A stretch of 64,000 bases of DNA. It comes from Streptomyces lunaelactis. Lineage in GTDB: Bacteria; Actinomycetota; Actinomycetes; Streptomycetales; Streptomycetaceae. The translations under genes were made by a program, and so were the position numbers. Positions 1 through 8,985 of this stretch are shown here, in pieces. The stretch covers positions 2,666,001 through 2,730,000 of the forward strand of contig NZ_CP026304.1 of the NCBI RefSeq assembly GCF_003054555.1, written 5' to 3'. Below the pieces are notes generated by a model. That model ran no database searches and was not told the DNA's origin. It saw only the letters and a list, made by a program, of their open reading frames with translations. The stretch's first letter is position 1. Every line of letters begins with the position of its first letter.

Positions 1-1
1 C

Positions 2-823
2 GGCCCCTCCGCCAACGTCGGCCTGGAGGTGAACGCCCAGGCGGGCGTGCACACTCCGGTCTCCGCGTGTGCGTCGGGCGCCGAAGCCATCGGCTACGCC
101 GTCGAGATGATCCGCACCGGCCGTGCCGACGTGGTCGTCGCGGGCGGCACCGAGGCGGCGATCCACCCGCTGCCGATCGCGGCGTTCGCCAACATGATGG
201 CGATGTCCAAGCACAACGACGAGCCCGAGAAGGCCTCCCGCCCGTACGACAAGGCGCGTGACGGCTTTGTCCTCGGCGAGGGCGCGGGCGTCGTCATCCT
301 CGAGTCCGCGGAGCACGCGGCCGAGCGTGGCGCGAAGGTCTACTGCGAGGTGCTGGGCCAGGGTCTGTCCGCGGACAGCCACCACATCGCGCAGCCGGAG
401 CCGACGGGCCGCGGCATCGCGACCGCCCTGCAGAACCTGCTGGACGCGACGGACCTCAAGCCGTCGGAGGTCGTCCACCTCAACGCGCACGCGACGTCGA
501 CCCCGCAGGGCGACATCGCCGAGATCAAGGCGCTGCGCAAGGTCCTGGGCGACGAGCTGGACCATGTCGCGGTCTCCGGTACGAAGTCGATGACGGGTCA
601 CCTGCTGGGTGGCGCGGGCGGCATCGAGACGGTGGCGACGGTGCTCGCGCTGTACCACCGCACGGCTCCGCCGACGATCAATGTCGAGAACCTGGACGAG
701 TCGGTGGACGCGGACATCGTCCGCGGCGAGCCGCGCGAGCTCCCGCAGGGGACGATCGCGGCGATCAACAACTCGTTCGGCTTCGGCGGCCACAACGTGG
801 TTCTGGCGTTCCGCACGGTCTGA
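2..823 (+). CDS. fabF: 3-oxoacyl-[acyl-carrier-protein] synthase II, 3' part
   Basis: The reading frame is open from the first bases, so the 5' end lies outside the window; 273 residues are visible. FabF condenses malonyl-ACP with acyl-ACP during fatty acid elongation in the cytosol. The nucleophile Cys is at 68-70 in VSACASGAEA. The two active-site His residues are in HATSTPQGD (codon 488-490) and MTGHLLGGAGG (codon 599-601), and the C-terminal NSFGFGGHN signature is present. The GTG at 29 is an internal Val codon, not a start. In Streptomyces this gene normally ends the fabD-fabH-acpP-fabF operon, so those genes are expected just upstream. A strong terminator follows. The family call is secure. 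Confidence 0.96.
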   Translation, partial: GPSANVGLEVNAQAGVHTPVSACASGAEAIGYAVEMIRTGRADVVVAGGTEAAIHPLPIAAFANMMAMSKHNDEPEKASRPYDKARDGFVLGEGAGVVILESAEHAAERGAKVYCEVLGQGLSADSHHIAQPEPTGRGIATALQNLLDATDLKPSEVVHLNAHATSTPQGDIAEIKALRKVLGDELDHVAVSGTKSMTGHLLGGAGGIETVATVLALYHRTAPPTINVENLDESVDADIVRGEPRELPQGTIAAINNSFGFGGHNVVLAFRTV

Positions 824-850
824 CCCGGCGGCCGGCGCGCGCCGACGTAC

Positions 851-888
851 CTGAGGCCCGTTCCCCCTGGTGGGAGAACGGGCCTCAG
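851..888. terminator. Bidirectional terminator between fabF and the DUF3145 gene
   Basis: Perfect 13-bp inverted repeat: CTGAGGCCCGTTC at 851-863 and its complement at 876-888, with a 12-nt loop. It lies between two convergent genes and can serve both. There is no T-run, as is common for actinomycete terminators. Confidence 0.8.
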
Positions 889-924
889 TCGCGTCCGGGC
901 GGGGTCGGACGACCTGACGGCGGG

Positions 925-1419
925 TCAGACGACTTGGTGGAGCCAGCGGACCGGGGCGCCCTCGCCCGCGTAGCGGAAGGGCTCCAACTCGTCGTCCCAC
1001 GGCTTGCCCAGCAGCTTCGCGATCTCCGCCTCGAGGTCCGTCTCGCCCTGGGCCGAGCGCGCCAGCGCGGCGCGCAGCCGGTCCTCCGGGATGAGGATGT
1101 CGCCGTGCATTCCGGTGACCGCGTGGAAGATGCCCAGCTCGGGCGTGGCGCTGTAGCGCTCGCCCTCCGCCGTGGGGCAGGGCTCCGCGGTCACATCGAA
1201 GCGCAGCATCTGCCAGCCGCGCAGCGCGGAGGCGAGCTTGGAGGCCGTTCCTACCTCGCCCTTCCAGGAGAACTCGGCTCTCCAGGTGCCGGGCGATGCG
1301 GGCTGCCGGATCCAGTCGAGCTGGACCCGCACACCAAGAACAGCCGCGACCGCCCATTCGACGTGCGGGCACATCGCGCGCGGTGCGGAGTGAACGTACA
1401 GAACGCCACGTGTCGTCAC
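925..1419 (-). CDS. DUF3145 domain-containing protein
   Basis: A 164-residue protein of the actinobacterial DUF3145 family, whose function is unknown. The GTG start at 1417-1419 is chosen because a perfect GGAGGT (complement of 1424-1429) lies 4 nt upstream, giving the usual family length and the usual N-terminus VTTRGVLYVHSAPRAMCPHVEW. The frame continues 41 codons further upstream but without support. It has no signal peptide or membrane segment, so it is probably cytosolic. From memory, the same neighbour follows fabF in other Streptomyces, so this looks like core synteny. The family call is firm; no role can be given. Confidence 0.88.
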   Translation of the reverse strand: MTTRGVLYVHSAPRAMCPHVEWAVAAVLGVRVQLDWIRQPASPGTWRAEFSWKGEVGTASKLASALRGWQMLRFDVTAEPCPTAEGERYSATPELGIFHAVTGMHGDILIPEDRLRAALARSAQGETDLEAEIAKLLGKPWDDELEPFRYAGEGAPVRWLHQVV

Positions 1420-1678
1420 CGGGACCTCCAGTGTGGGACGAGGATTCGCCTTCCCAGCGGCCTCAGTAAACAGCATCGGGAGCCGAACTCCACAAAAGGG
1501 ACAGCATGTGACGTGATGTAATTTACCGGAGCCGATGGGCACGCTGCCTCTGGGTCGACGGGGAAAAGCTACCGTGAGTAGGTGGCCGAGGGGTGACGTA
1601 ATGTCGGTCCAGGGCCCGTACGCACCAAGCTTTCACTCGGCAGGCCCCAAGGGCGGGTGATACTGAGGGGAACCGGGC

Positions 1679-2587
1679 ATGCGGAAGACCAGTCGGACGC
1701 GCCGCTCGCGCAGCGTCGCGGGAGCCCTGATGGCAGCGTTACTCCTCGCGACCGGCGCACTGGCCGGATGTGACTCCTCGTCGGACTCCAGAGGCAACGG
1801 CGCGCCCGCCAAACGGCGCCCCGCCCCCGCTCCCGTCTGGGACCGCAGCCCCGATTCGATCGCCGCCGTCGGCGACTCCATCACCCGTGGCTTCGACGCC
1901 TGCGTGGTGCTTTCGGACTGCCCGGAGGTGTCCTGGGCGACCGGCACGGATGCCGGCGTACGCAGTCTCGCGCTGCGCCTGATCGGCGCGCCGGCGGTGG
2001 CGGAGCGCGCCTGGAACTACGCGCGCACCGGGGCCGACATCCGGGACCTGCCCGAGCAGATGGCGAAGGCCGCTGCGAGGAAGCCCGAGTTGGTGACGGT
2101 CATGGTCGGCGCCAATGACGCCTGCCGGGACTCGACCGCGCAGATGACACCGGTCGAGGGGTTCCGGGCTTCCTTCAAGGCGTCGATGACACAGCTGCGC
2201 CGTACGGCACCCAAGGCCCAGGTGTACGTGTCGAGCGTGCCGGACCTGAAGCGGCTCTGGTCGACCGGGCGCGGCAATCCGCTGGGCATGCAGATCTGGA
2301 AGCTGGGAATCTGCGCCTCGATGCTGGGCAACGCGGACGACGAGAGCCCGAAGGCGCAGCAGCGGCGGTCCCTGGTGCACGAGCGGGTCGTGGCGTACAA
2401 CGACGTGCTCAAGGACGTCTGCGCGAAGGATCTGCGCTGCCGCTACGACGGCGGGGCGGTCTTCGACTACCGGTTCAGCGGTGAGCAGTTGAGCCGCTGG
2501 GACTGGTTCCACCCCAGCAAGCACGGGCAGGGGCGGCTCGCGGAGATCGCCTACCGCAATGTGACGTCCGCGAAGCCGCCCGCCTGA
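1679..2587 (+). CDS. Secreted SGNH/GDSL-family hydrolase (lipoprotein)
   Basis: A 302-residue predicted lipoprotein esterase or lipase. The N-terminus has several Arg, a hydrophobic stretch and a lipobox (LATGALAGC). SGNH blocks follow: AVGDSITRGFD (block I, catalytic Ser), VMVGANDAC (block III, Asn) and the C-terminal WDWFHPSKHGQ (block V, Asp and His). Its substrate cannot be told from sequence; polysaccharide acetyl esters or lipids are possible. The start ATG at 1679 gives a complete signal peptide. It is convergent with the beta-glucosidase gene, and the 3' ends overlap by 37 bp. Confidence 0.85.
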   Translation: MRKTSRTRRSRSVAGALMAALLLATGALAGCDSSSDSRGNGAPAKRRPAPAPVWDRSPDSIAAVGDSITRGFDACVVLSDCPEVSWATGTDAGVRSLALRLIGAPAVAERAWNYARTGADIRDLPEQMAKAAARKPELVTVMVGANDACRDSTAQMTPVEGFRASFKASMTQLRRTAPKAQVYVSSVPDLKRLWSTGRGNPLGMQIWKLGICASMLGNADDESPKAQQRRSLVHERVVAYNDVLKDVCAKDLRCRYDGGAVFDYRFSGEQLSRWDWFHPSKHGQGRLAEIAYRNVTSAKPPA

Positions 2588-5016
2588 GCGTCCAGCGTGG
2601 CGCTCAGGCGGCTGTCCGTCAGGGAGCGGCCGGCCGTGACCTCGTACGGACCTGACACGAAGGTCCACGCGCCCGCCTCCTCGTCCCAGATCTCGAAGGC
2701 ACGGCGGCGCAGCGGTATCTCGACCTCGGCGCTCTCCCCCGGGGCCGCCTCGACCTGCGCGAAGCCGGCCAGCCAGCGCGCCGGGCGCTCGGCCGGGCCC
2801 GGGTCCGGGTCCGCCTGGGGCGCGAGGTAGACCTGGACCGTCTCGCGGCCGGGGCGGGTGCCGGTATTGCGGACCTGGACCTTGGCGGTGGTCGGGGTCG
2901 CCTCCAGGGACTCGTACTCCCAGGTGGTGTAGCCGAGGCCGTGACCGAAGGCGTACGCGGGCGCCGTACCGGCCCGGTCCCAGGCGCGGTAGCCGATGAA
3001 CACACCCTCCGCGTAGTGGAGTTGACCGTCGGTCGGGGTGACCTCGGTGACCGGGACGTCCTCGAAGACGGCCGGCCAGGTGGTGGGCAGCCGGCCGCCC
3101 GGCTCCTCTGCGCCGAGCAGGACGTCGGCGAGCGCGGCGCCGCCCTCCTGGCCCGGGAACCAGCTCAGCAGTACGGCCGCGACGTCGTTCCGCCACGGCA
3201 GCTCCACCGGGGAGCCGGAGTTGACGACCACGACGGTGTTCGGATGGGCGGCGGCCACGGCCCGTACGAGGTCGTCCTGGCGGCCCGGGAGCTTCAGGTC
3301 CTTCCGGTCGAATCCCTCGGACTCGACGCGGTCGGTGGTCGCGACCACGACGACAGCCGTGTCGGCGGCGCGCGCGGCCTCCACCGCCTCGGCGATCAGC
3401 TCGTCGGCGTCGCGCCGGGGACCGAGGTGGGTGAGGCAGAACAGGACTGCGGAGGGTGGGGTGTTCGACGGCTTGTTGACGGGGTGGAGGAGGGAGACCT
3501 CGACCGGCTCGCCCTTCGTGAGATCGACGCGGCCGCGCTCGTACGGCGCTCCGAAGAAGGCCTCGAAGGGGTCGTCCTCGTTGCGCCCCTCCTGAACGCC
3601 GTCCCACAGCAGCTCCCCGCCGACGGAGAGCGTGAACGCGCCGAGCCCCCGGGTGCCGAAGGCGTGCTCGCCGCTCTCGCGCGGGACGAACGTGCCCTTG
3701 ATCTCGATGCTGCGCAGCGTCTCGTGGGTGACGCCCTCGGGGAGGTCGTCGCCGATCCACTGGAGCCGGCCGCTGGGGAGTGTGCCCTCGCCGATGATCT
3801 CGCCGACGGCGTCGCGGCAGACGGCGCGGAGCTCGAACCCCTGCTCGGCGGGGGCGAGTTCGTCGCTCGGGTCCGCGCCGACGGCGTAGGTCAGCGCGCC
3901 CTCGGGGAGCGCGGCGGTCAGCCCGTCGAGCGGCGAGACGATGTGCTCGGGGAAGACGGTGGCGGAGCCGCCGCCCAGGACACGGGCGTCGCGGGCGGCG
4001 GCGCCGATCAGCGCCACTGTGCGGACCGTGGAGGTGTCGATGGGGAGCGCGCGGTTCACGTTGCGTACGAGGACGAAGGAACGGCGGGCGATCTCGCGGG
4101 CCAGCGCATCGCCGTCGAGCGGGGCCGGGAGCTCGGTCACGGCGGGCGCGACGCCGTCGAGGATGCCGACGCGGGCGGCGAGGCGCAGCACATTGCGTAC
4201 GGCGTCGTCGACGACGGACTCCTCGACCTCGCCCGCGCGGACGGCGGCGGCGAGCGCGTCCCCGTACACGGTCCTGGGGCCCGGCATCGCGACGTCGAGG
4301 CCGCCCCCGATGTCGCCGACGGTCGAACGGGCGGCCATCCAGTCGGAGACGTTGAAGCCGTCGAAGCCCCATTCGCCGCGCAGGACTTCATTGACCAGGT
4401 AGCGGTGTTCGGTCATCGTCGAGCCGTTGACCTGGTTGTAGGCGGTCATGATGCCCCAGGGGTGGGCGTTTTCGACGATGGCCTCGAAGGGCGCGAGGTA
4501 GAGCTCGCGCAGGGCGCGCGGGGTGACGATGTTGTCGACGGTGAAGCGCTCGGTCTCGGCGTCGTTGGCGACGAAGTGCTTGACCGTGGTGGCGACGCCG
4601 CCGCTCTGGACGCCCTGGACGTATCCGGTGCCGATCTCGCCGGTGAGGTACGGGTCTTCGCTGTACGCCTCGAAGTGGCGGCCGCCGAGCGGTGAGCGGT
4701 GCAGATTGACGGTCGGCGCGAGGAGTACGTGCACGCCCTTGCGGCGGGCCTCCTGGGCGAGCAGCGTGCCGGCCCGGCGGGCGAGGGCGGGGTCCCAGGT
4801 GGCGGCGAGCGCGGTCGGGGACGGCAGGGCGATGGACGGGTCGTCGGCGGTCCAGCGCACTCCGCGGACGCCGATCGGGCCGTCGGACATGACGAGCGAT
4901 TTCAGTCCGATCTCGGGGAGCGCGGGCAGCGACCACATGTCCTGGCCTGCCAGGAGCCGGGTCTTCGCATCCAGATCGAGCTTGCCGAGTGCCGCCTCGA
5001 CGGTCGCGTCCATCAT
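2551..5016 (-). CDS. GH3 family beta-glucosidase
   Basis: An 821-residue glycoside hydrolase family 3 enzyme that releases beta-linked sugars from non-reducing ends. The N-terminal barrel carries SDGPIGVRG (44-52), KHF (146-148) and the nucleophile Asp225 in GFNVSDW. A PA14-like insert follows (around EIKGTFVPRESGEHAF), then the alpha/beta sandwich domain and a C-terminal fibronectin-III-like domain. There is no signal peptide, so it probably hydrolyses imported oligosaccharides or glycosides. The start at 5016 has AGGAGG 7 nt upstream; the open frame continues 55 codons further but crosses the promoter region. A TetR gene is divergent, so local repression is likely. Substrate specificity is not readable. 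Confidence 0.92.
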   Translation of the reverse strand: MMDATVEAALGKLDLDAKTRLLAGQDMWSLPALPEIGLKSLVMSDGPIGVRGVRWTADDPSIALPSPTALAATWDPALARRAGTLLAQEARRKGVHVLLAPTVNLHRSPLGGRHFEAYSEDPYLTGEIGTGYVQGVQSGGVATTVKHFVANDAETERFTVDNIVTPRALRELYLAPFEAIVENAHPWGIMTAYNQVNGSTMTEHRYLVNEVLRGEWGFDGFNVSDWMAARSTVGDIGGGLDVAMPGPRTVYGDALAAAVRAGEVEESVVDDAVRNVLRLAARVGILDGVAPAVTELPAPLDGDALAREIARRSFVLVRNVNRALPIDTSTVRTVALIGAAARDARVLGGGSATVFPEHIVSPLDGLTAALPEGALTYAVGADPSDELAPAEQGFELRAVCRDAVGEIIGEGTLPSGRLQWIGDDLPEGVTHETLRSIEIKGTFVPRESGEHAFGTRGLGAFTLSVGGELLWDGVQEGRNEDDPFEAFFGAPYERGRVDLTKGEPVEVSLLHPVNKPSNTPPSAVLFCLTHLGPRRDADELIAEAVEAARAADTAVVVVATTDRVESEGFDRKDLKLPGRQDDLVRAVAAAHPNTVVVVNSGSPVELPWRNDVAAVLLSWFPGQEGGAALADVLLGAEEPGGRLPTTWPAVFEDVPVTEVTPTDGQLHYAEGVFIGYRAWDRAGTAPAYAFGHGLGYTTWEYESLEATPTTAKVQVRNTGTRPGRETVQVYLAPQADPDPGPAERPARWLAGFAQVEAAPGESAEVEIPLRRRAFEIWDEEAGAWTFVSGPYEVTAGRSLTDSRLSATLDAQAGGFADVTLR

Positions 5017-5145
5017 GCTGCTGCCTCCTCGTTGAGGTCCTGCGGGCGCCTGTGCGCTGGCCGTGCCTGTGCGGGCCGGTGCTTCCACCATGACGGGTTT
5101 ACCTGTAGACCGGTAGGGTTCGTGACCTTTTCGTGATCTTACGAT

Positions 5146-5155
5146 ACCGTACGGT
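5146..5155. promoter_or_regulatory. Candidate TetR operator between the GH3 and TetR genes
   Basis: Perfect 10-bp palindrome ACCGTACGGT in the 187-bp divergent intergenic region, between the two start codons. Palindromes with this core are common targets of TetR-family repressors. The assignment to this repressor is inference. Confidence 0.45.
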
Positions 5156-5203
5156 CCTCTCGGCAAGGGCAGGACGAGCACGGCGGGAAAGGGACCAACG
5201 GGG

Positions 5204-5779
5204 ATGGCCAGGGCCAGAAGCGAGGAGAGACGGGCGGAGATCCTGCGCGCCGCCCTCGAAGTGATCGCCGAGCGCGGCTACCGGGGCGCGTCGCTGGGCG
5301 CGGTCGCCGGGCGTGTCGGACTCACCCAGCAGGGGCTCCTCCACTACTTCCCGACCAAGGAGGCGCTGCTGGTCGCGGTGCTGGAGGAGCGCGACCAGTG
5401 GGACACGGGCGGACTGCGCGGTTCCGCGGAGAGCTGGCGGCTCGAACTGCTCGGCTCGCTGGTCGAGTACAACGCCATGCGTCCCGGGATTGTGCAGACC
5501 TTCTCCGCACTGCTGGGTGAGAGCGTGACCGAGGACCATCCGGCCAGGGAGTTCTTCACCCGCCGCTACGCGCAGGTGCGGCAGGAGCTGGCGGAGGTGC
5601 TGCGTACGGAGTACGGGGACGGGCTGCCGGGCGGCCTCACCCCCGAGCGGGCCGCGCCGCTGCTGGCCGCGGTGATGGACGGGCTGCAGTACCAGTGGCT
5701 GCTGGACCCGGAGGCGGTGGACATGCCGGCGGCGTTCCAGGACTTCCTGGGGCTGCTGCGGCCTGCGCGGCCGGAGTGA
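5204..5779 (+). CDS. TetR family transcriptional regulator
   Basis: A 191-residue repressor with a typical N-terminal TetR helix-turn-helix (ILRAALEVIAERGYRGASLGAVAGRVGLTQQGLLHYFPTKEAL). The C-terminal half is helical and resembles the BetI/AcrR type; it would bind an unknown ligand. Divergent orientation to the beta-glucosidase gene, with a palindrome between them, suggests it controls that gene and itself, perhaps in response to a glucoside or aglycone. It is followed directly by the MITE-like repeat. Confidence 0.88.
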   Translation: MARARSEERRAEILRAALEVIAERGYRGASLGAVAGRVGLTQQGLLHYFPTKEALLVAVLEERDQWDTGGLRGSAESWRLELLGSLVEYNAMRPGIVQTFSALLGESVTEDHPAREFFTRRYAQVRQELAEVLRTEYGDGLPGGLTPERAAPLLAAVMDGLQYQWLLDPEAVDMPAAFQDFLGLLRPARPE

Positions 5780-5780
5780 C

Positions 5781-5965
5781 GGCTAGGCCGTGTCTGACAA
5801 ATCCCGCCTGGCGCGCGACGCCCGGCACGCACACTCGCTGCGTTGTCGGAGTCATCCAAGTACGTCCAGTACGAGGATGATCCTCCGCCTTGCGATCGCA
5901 CGCACCGGACGCCGCGCACCCCGCCCTGCGGGCGGACGGCGCCATTTGTCAGACACGGCCTAGCC
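5781..5965. repeat. MITE-like palindromic element, long copy
   Basis: A 185-bp element bounded by a perfect 22-bp inverted repeat (5781-5802 and 5944-5965); the left end begins GGCTAGGCCGTGTCTGACAA. It has no coding capacity of its own. A shortened, inverted relative lies at 41530-41601, sharing both ends. CTAG at both outer ends is compatible with a duplicated target site. A non-autonomous element moved by an insertion-sequence transposase is the simplest reading; the helper is not in this window. Confidence 0.7.
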
Positions 5966-6015
5966 ACGGCGACGGACCGAACCCGATACTTCCGCCACCC
6001 GACGGAAGGAATCCC

Positions 6016-7281
6016 ATGTCCCGGATACGCGCCCGCCTGGACGTAGTTGGCGTCGCACTCGTCGCTCTGACCCTCACGGCCTCACCGCTCGCCGCGGCGG
6101 ACCCGGCGCCCTCGGCCGCGCCCTCGGCCACACCCTCGGCCGCGCCGCCGGTCACCGTCGAGGAGGCGCGGCTCGACAGGGCCGTCCCCCAGGAGATCCT
6201 GCGGCGCAGCGGATTCGACGCCGTGGCACCGGAGTTCACACGCGCGCTGGCGGGAGCGCGGTCGTACGGACAGGCCGAGCGGGCCGTCGTACGGCACGGC
6301 TCCGGGCTGTGGAACCGCGCCGTGGACCGGGCTCAGGGGCGTGGGCCGGCGGCCGGGGATCTGAGCCGGGACGACGACCGGCCGCTGTACTGGGCGCGGC
6401 TGGGCATGACCCGCGAACTGCGCCAGTGGCAGCCGGAGTTCGGCCTCCCGGACGCGGCACGGGCGCGGCTGCTCGACCGCCTGGAGCGCGGCTCGCGCGG
6501 CCAGGACTCGATGAACCTCCCCGCGGGCAAGGGCATCAAGCGCATGGTGATGACAGGCTTCGACCCGTTCACGCTGGACCGCGACATCCGGATCAGCAAC
6601 CCTTCGGGGGCGACGGCGCTGGCGCTGGACGGCACGTGGATCCGTACGGCTGACGGGCCCGCGAGGATCGAGACGGCCGTCTTCCCGGTCCGCTGGACGG
6701 ACTTCGCGGCCGGCACGGTCGAGCGGACGCTGCGGGGACAGCTGCCGAAGGCCGATCTGTTCACGACGGTGAGCCAGGGGCGGGTGGGCCGTATCGACAT
6801 CGAGCGATTCAACGGCGCGTGGCGGGGCGGGTTCGGGGACAACGAGAACATCTCCCGGACGGAGCTCGTCCCGGTCGGCGACCCGGCGTCGCAGCCGCAG
6901 TGGACGGGGACGACGCTTCCGTACAAGGCGATCACTGCGGCGAGCACGGGGCGGTTCCCGGTGTACGACAACACCACGGTGACGGAGATCCCGGCGGGCG
7001 GCACCACGCCGGTGGTCCGCCCGGACGGCCCGACGCCGGGCTCGACGGCGCGGGCCGGAGGCGGCGGCGACTACCTGTCGAACGAGATCGCGTACCGGGC
7101 GACGCTGCTGCGGGACCGGCTGGGACTGAACATCCCGGGGGGCCATGTGCACACGCCGGTACTGCAGTTCGGGGCGGGGAACACGACGGAGATCACGGAC
7201 CCGGAGTTCGTACGGAATCGGCTGGACATCATCGCGCAGGTGCGGTCGATCATCGCGGTGGCGACGGAGTCGTCTGCCTGA
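6016..7281 (+). CDS. Secreted pyrrolidone-carboxylate peptidase-like protein with Ser at the nucleophile position
   Basis: A 421-residue exported protein. Signal peptide about 1-28, then an Ala/Pro/Ser linker, an alpha-helical segment, and a pyroglutamyl-peptidase-I-like (C15) domain from about 175. C15 landmarks are GFDPF (181-185), NPS (195-197), GRIDIER (catalytic Glu263), [11 protein letters not shown] (350s) and HVHTP (His379 fits the catalytic His). In the C15 family the YLxN position is the catalytic Cys; here it is Ser355. The domain may have changed chemistry or lost activity. The start ATG at 6016 has GGAAGGA just upstream. C15 enzymes are usually cytosolic and about 215 residues, so export and double length are also unusual. 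A terminator follows. Confidence 0.72.
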   Translation: MSRIRARLDVVGVALVALTLTASPLAAADPAPSAAPSATPSAAPPVTVEEARLDRAVPQEILRRSGFDAVAPEFTRALAGARSYGQAERAVVRHGSGLWNRAVDRAQGRGPAAGDLSRDDDRPLYWARLGMTRELRQWQPEFGLPDAARARLLDRLERGSRGQDSMNLPAGKGIKRMVMTGFDPFTLDRDIRISNPSGATALALDGTWIRTADGPARIETAVFPVRWTDFAAGTVERTLRGQLPKADLFTTVSQGRVGRIDIERFNGAWRGGFGDNENISRTELVPVGDPASQPQWTGTTLPYKAITAASTGRFPVYDNTTVTEIPAGGTTPVVRPDGPTPGSTARAGGGGDYLSNEIAYRATLLRDRLGLNIPGGHVHTPVLQFGAGNTTEITDPEFVRNRLDIIAQVRSIIAVATESSA

Positions 7282-7311
7282 GCCCGTTCCGGGGGCGCCC
7301 TGCGGCGGGCT

Positions 7312-7356
7312 TGTTCCCCACCCCACCCCTTCCCGTGAGGAGGGGGGTGGGGAACA
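7312..7356 (+). terminator. Rho-independent-type terminator
   Basis: Perfect 13-bp stem, TGTTCCCCACCCC (7312-7324) pairing with 7344-7356, loop 19 nt, 31 nt after the stop of the peptidase-like gene. Confidence 0.75.
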
Positions 7357-7490
7357 GGCCATCGCTGGACCCGAGTCGGTCATGTACCGTTCAAGTGCGC
7401 GTCGTTCCGTGGTTCGCCGTCCGCTGTTCTACGCGCGCAGAATCGGCTACCCGCACCGCCTCTCCCCACCCCTCATGGAGGTACTGCCGG

Positions 7491-8939
7491 ATGCTCGGAT
7501 CCAGAATCCCCCGCCGCCACAGACGTGGATTCATCAGCGCCCTCGCCGTCTTCGGCGCCCTCGCCGCCGGAACCGCCGTTCAGGCCGCCACCGCCCCCGC
7601 CGCGGTCGCCGCCACGCCCCACCGGGTTCTCTTCGACAACAGCAAGGCCGAGACCGCCGGCAACGCCGACTGGATCATCGGGACCAGCCAGCCCGACCCG
7701 CTGGGGCAGGATGCGACGCCCGTCGCCGAGACCGACTGGACCGGTGCCCTCTCCGCCTGGGGCGTCGGCCTGCAGAGGACCGGCAACTACGCTCTGAAGA
7801 CACTGCCTTCGGGCAACACCATCACCTACGGCACCACCGCCGCGCTGGACCTCACGAACTTCGACACCTTCGTGCTGCCCGAGCCGAACGTCCTGCTCAG
7901 CGCCGCCGAGAAGACCGCGGTCATGAAGTTCGTACAGAACGGCGGCGGGCTCTTCCTGGTCTCCGACCACACCGGCGCCGACCGCAACAACGACGGCTAC
8001 GACGCGGTCGAGGTCATCAACGACCTGATGAGCAACAACAGCGTCGACAGCACCGACCCGTTCGGCTTCTCCGTCGACACCGGCACCGTCTCCACCAACA
8101 ACCCGAGGGCCATCACCGACACGACCAACCCGGTGCTCAACGGCCCCTTCGGCAAGGTCACCGGCAGCATCATCCGCTCCGGTACGACCGTCACCCTCAA
8201 GCCGGCCGACAATCCCGCGGTCAAGGGCCTCGTCTACCGCACCGGCTACTCCGGCAACACCGGCGCCTTCTTCGCCACCAGCACCTTCGGCAGCGGCAGA
8301 GTCGCGGTCTGGGGCGACAGCTCACCCATCGACGACGGCACCGGCCAGTCCGGCAACACCCTCTACGACGGCTGGAACGACACCGCCGGCACCAACGCCG
8401 CCCTCGCCCTCAACGCCACCGAGTGGCTCTCCGGCGGCACCGGCGGCGGGGGCGGTGGCGGCACCTGCACCGCCGCGCAGCTGCTCGCCAACCCCGGTTT
8501 CGAGTCGGGCAGTTCATCGTGGTCGGCCACCAGCGGCGTCATCACCAACGACACCGGCGAGGCCGCCCGTACCGGCTCCTACAAGGCCTGGCTGAACGGC
8601 TACGGCTCCGCCCACACCGACACCCTGTCCCAGTCGGTGACCATCCCGTCCGGCTGCTCGGCTGCCACGCTCAGCTTCCATCTGCACATCGACACGGCCG
8701 AGACCACCACCAGCACGGCCTACGACACCCTCAAGGTCCAGGTCCTGAACAGTGGCGGCACGGTCCTGTCCACCCTCGCCACGTACTCCAACCTCCACGC
8801 GGCGAGCGGCTACACCCAGCGCAGCTTCAGCCTCGGCGCGTACGCGGGGCAGACCGTCACGCTCAAGTTCACCGGCACGGAAGGCTCCCAGCTGCAGACG
8901 TCGTTCGTCATCGACGACACGGCGCTCAATGTGAGCTGA
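7491..8939 (+). CDS. Secreted two-domain hydrolase-like protein
   Basis: A 482-residue exported protein. The N-terminus holds [13 protein letters not shown] and a hydrophobic stretch ending near AVAA, compatible with a Sec or Tat signal. The first domain (about 40-310) resembles glutamine-amidotransferase-like or DUF4350-type folds, with [30 protein letters not shown] and an Asn/Thr-rich beta region. A Gly-rich linker (GGTGGGGGGG) leads to a C-terminal beta-sandwich (about 325-482, [11 protein letters not shown] onwards) like carbohydrate-binding modules or Ca-binding secreted domains. The start ATG at 7491 has GGAGGT 8 nt upstream. Role unknown; an extracellular polymer-binding enzyme is a guess from architecture. 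Confidence 0.65.
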   Translation: MLGSRIPRRHRRGFISALAVFGALAAGTAVQAATAPAAVAATPHRVLFDNSKAETAGNADWIIGTSQPDPLGQDATPVAETDWTGALSAWGVGLQRTGNYALKTLPSGNTITYGTTAALDLTNFDTFVLPEPNVLLSAAEKTAVMKFVQNGGGLFLVSDHTGADRNNDGYDAVEVINDLMSNNSVDSTDPFGFSVDTGTVSTNNPRAITDTTNPVLNGPFGKVTGSIIRSGTTVTLKPADNPAVKGLVYRTGYSGNTGAFFATSTFGSGRVAVWGDSSPIDDGTGQSGNTLYDGWNDTAGTNAALALNATEWLSGGTGGGGGGGTCTAAQLLANPGFESGSSSWSATSGVITNDTGEAARTGSYKAWLNGYGSAHTDTLSQSVTIPSGCSAATLSFHLHIDTAETTTSTAYDTLKVQVLNSGGTVLSTLATYSNLHAASGYTQRSFSLGAYAGQTVTLKFTGTEGSQLQTSFVIDDTALNVS

Positions 8940-8985
8940 GTCGCGCTGGGTCGCGCCGAGTGTTCACCCGGGCGGCGGGACGACA

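Noticed and set aside
1739..4372. Very long minus-strand reading frame rich in Arg, Pro and Gly opposite the SGNH and GH3 genes
   Set aside because: It is a mirror of the real codons, as expected in DNA with almost only G/C in third positions; composition is not protein-like and no motif is present.
6819..7490. Upstream extension of the secreted two-domain protein into the peptidase-like gene
   Set aside because: GGAGGT before ATG 7491 and the signal peptide fix the start; the extension reads as shadow sequence and crosses a terminator.
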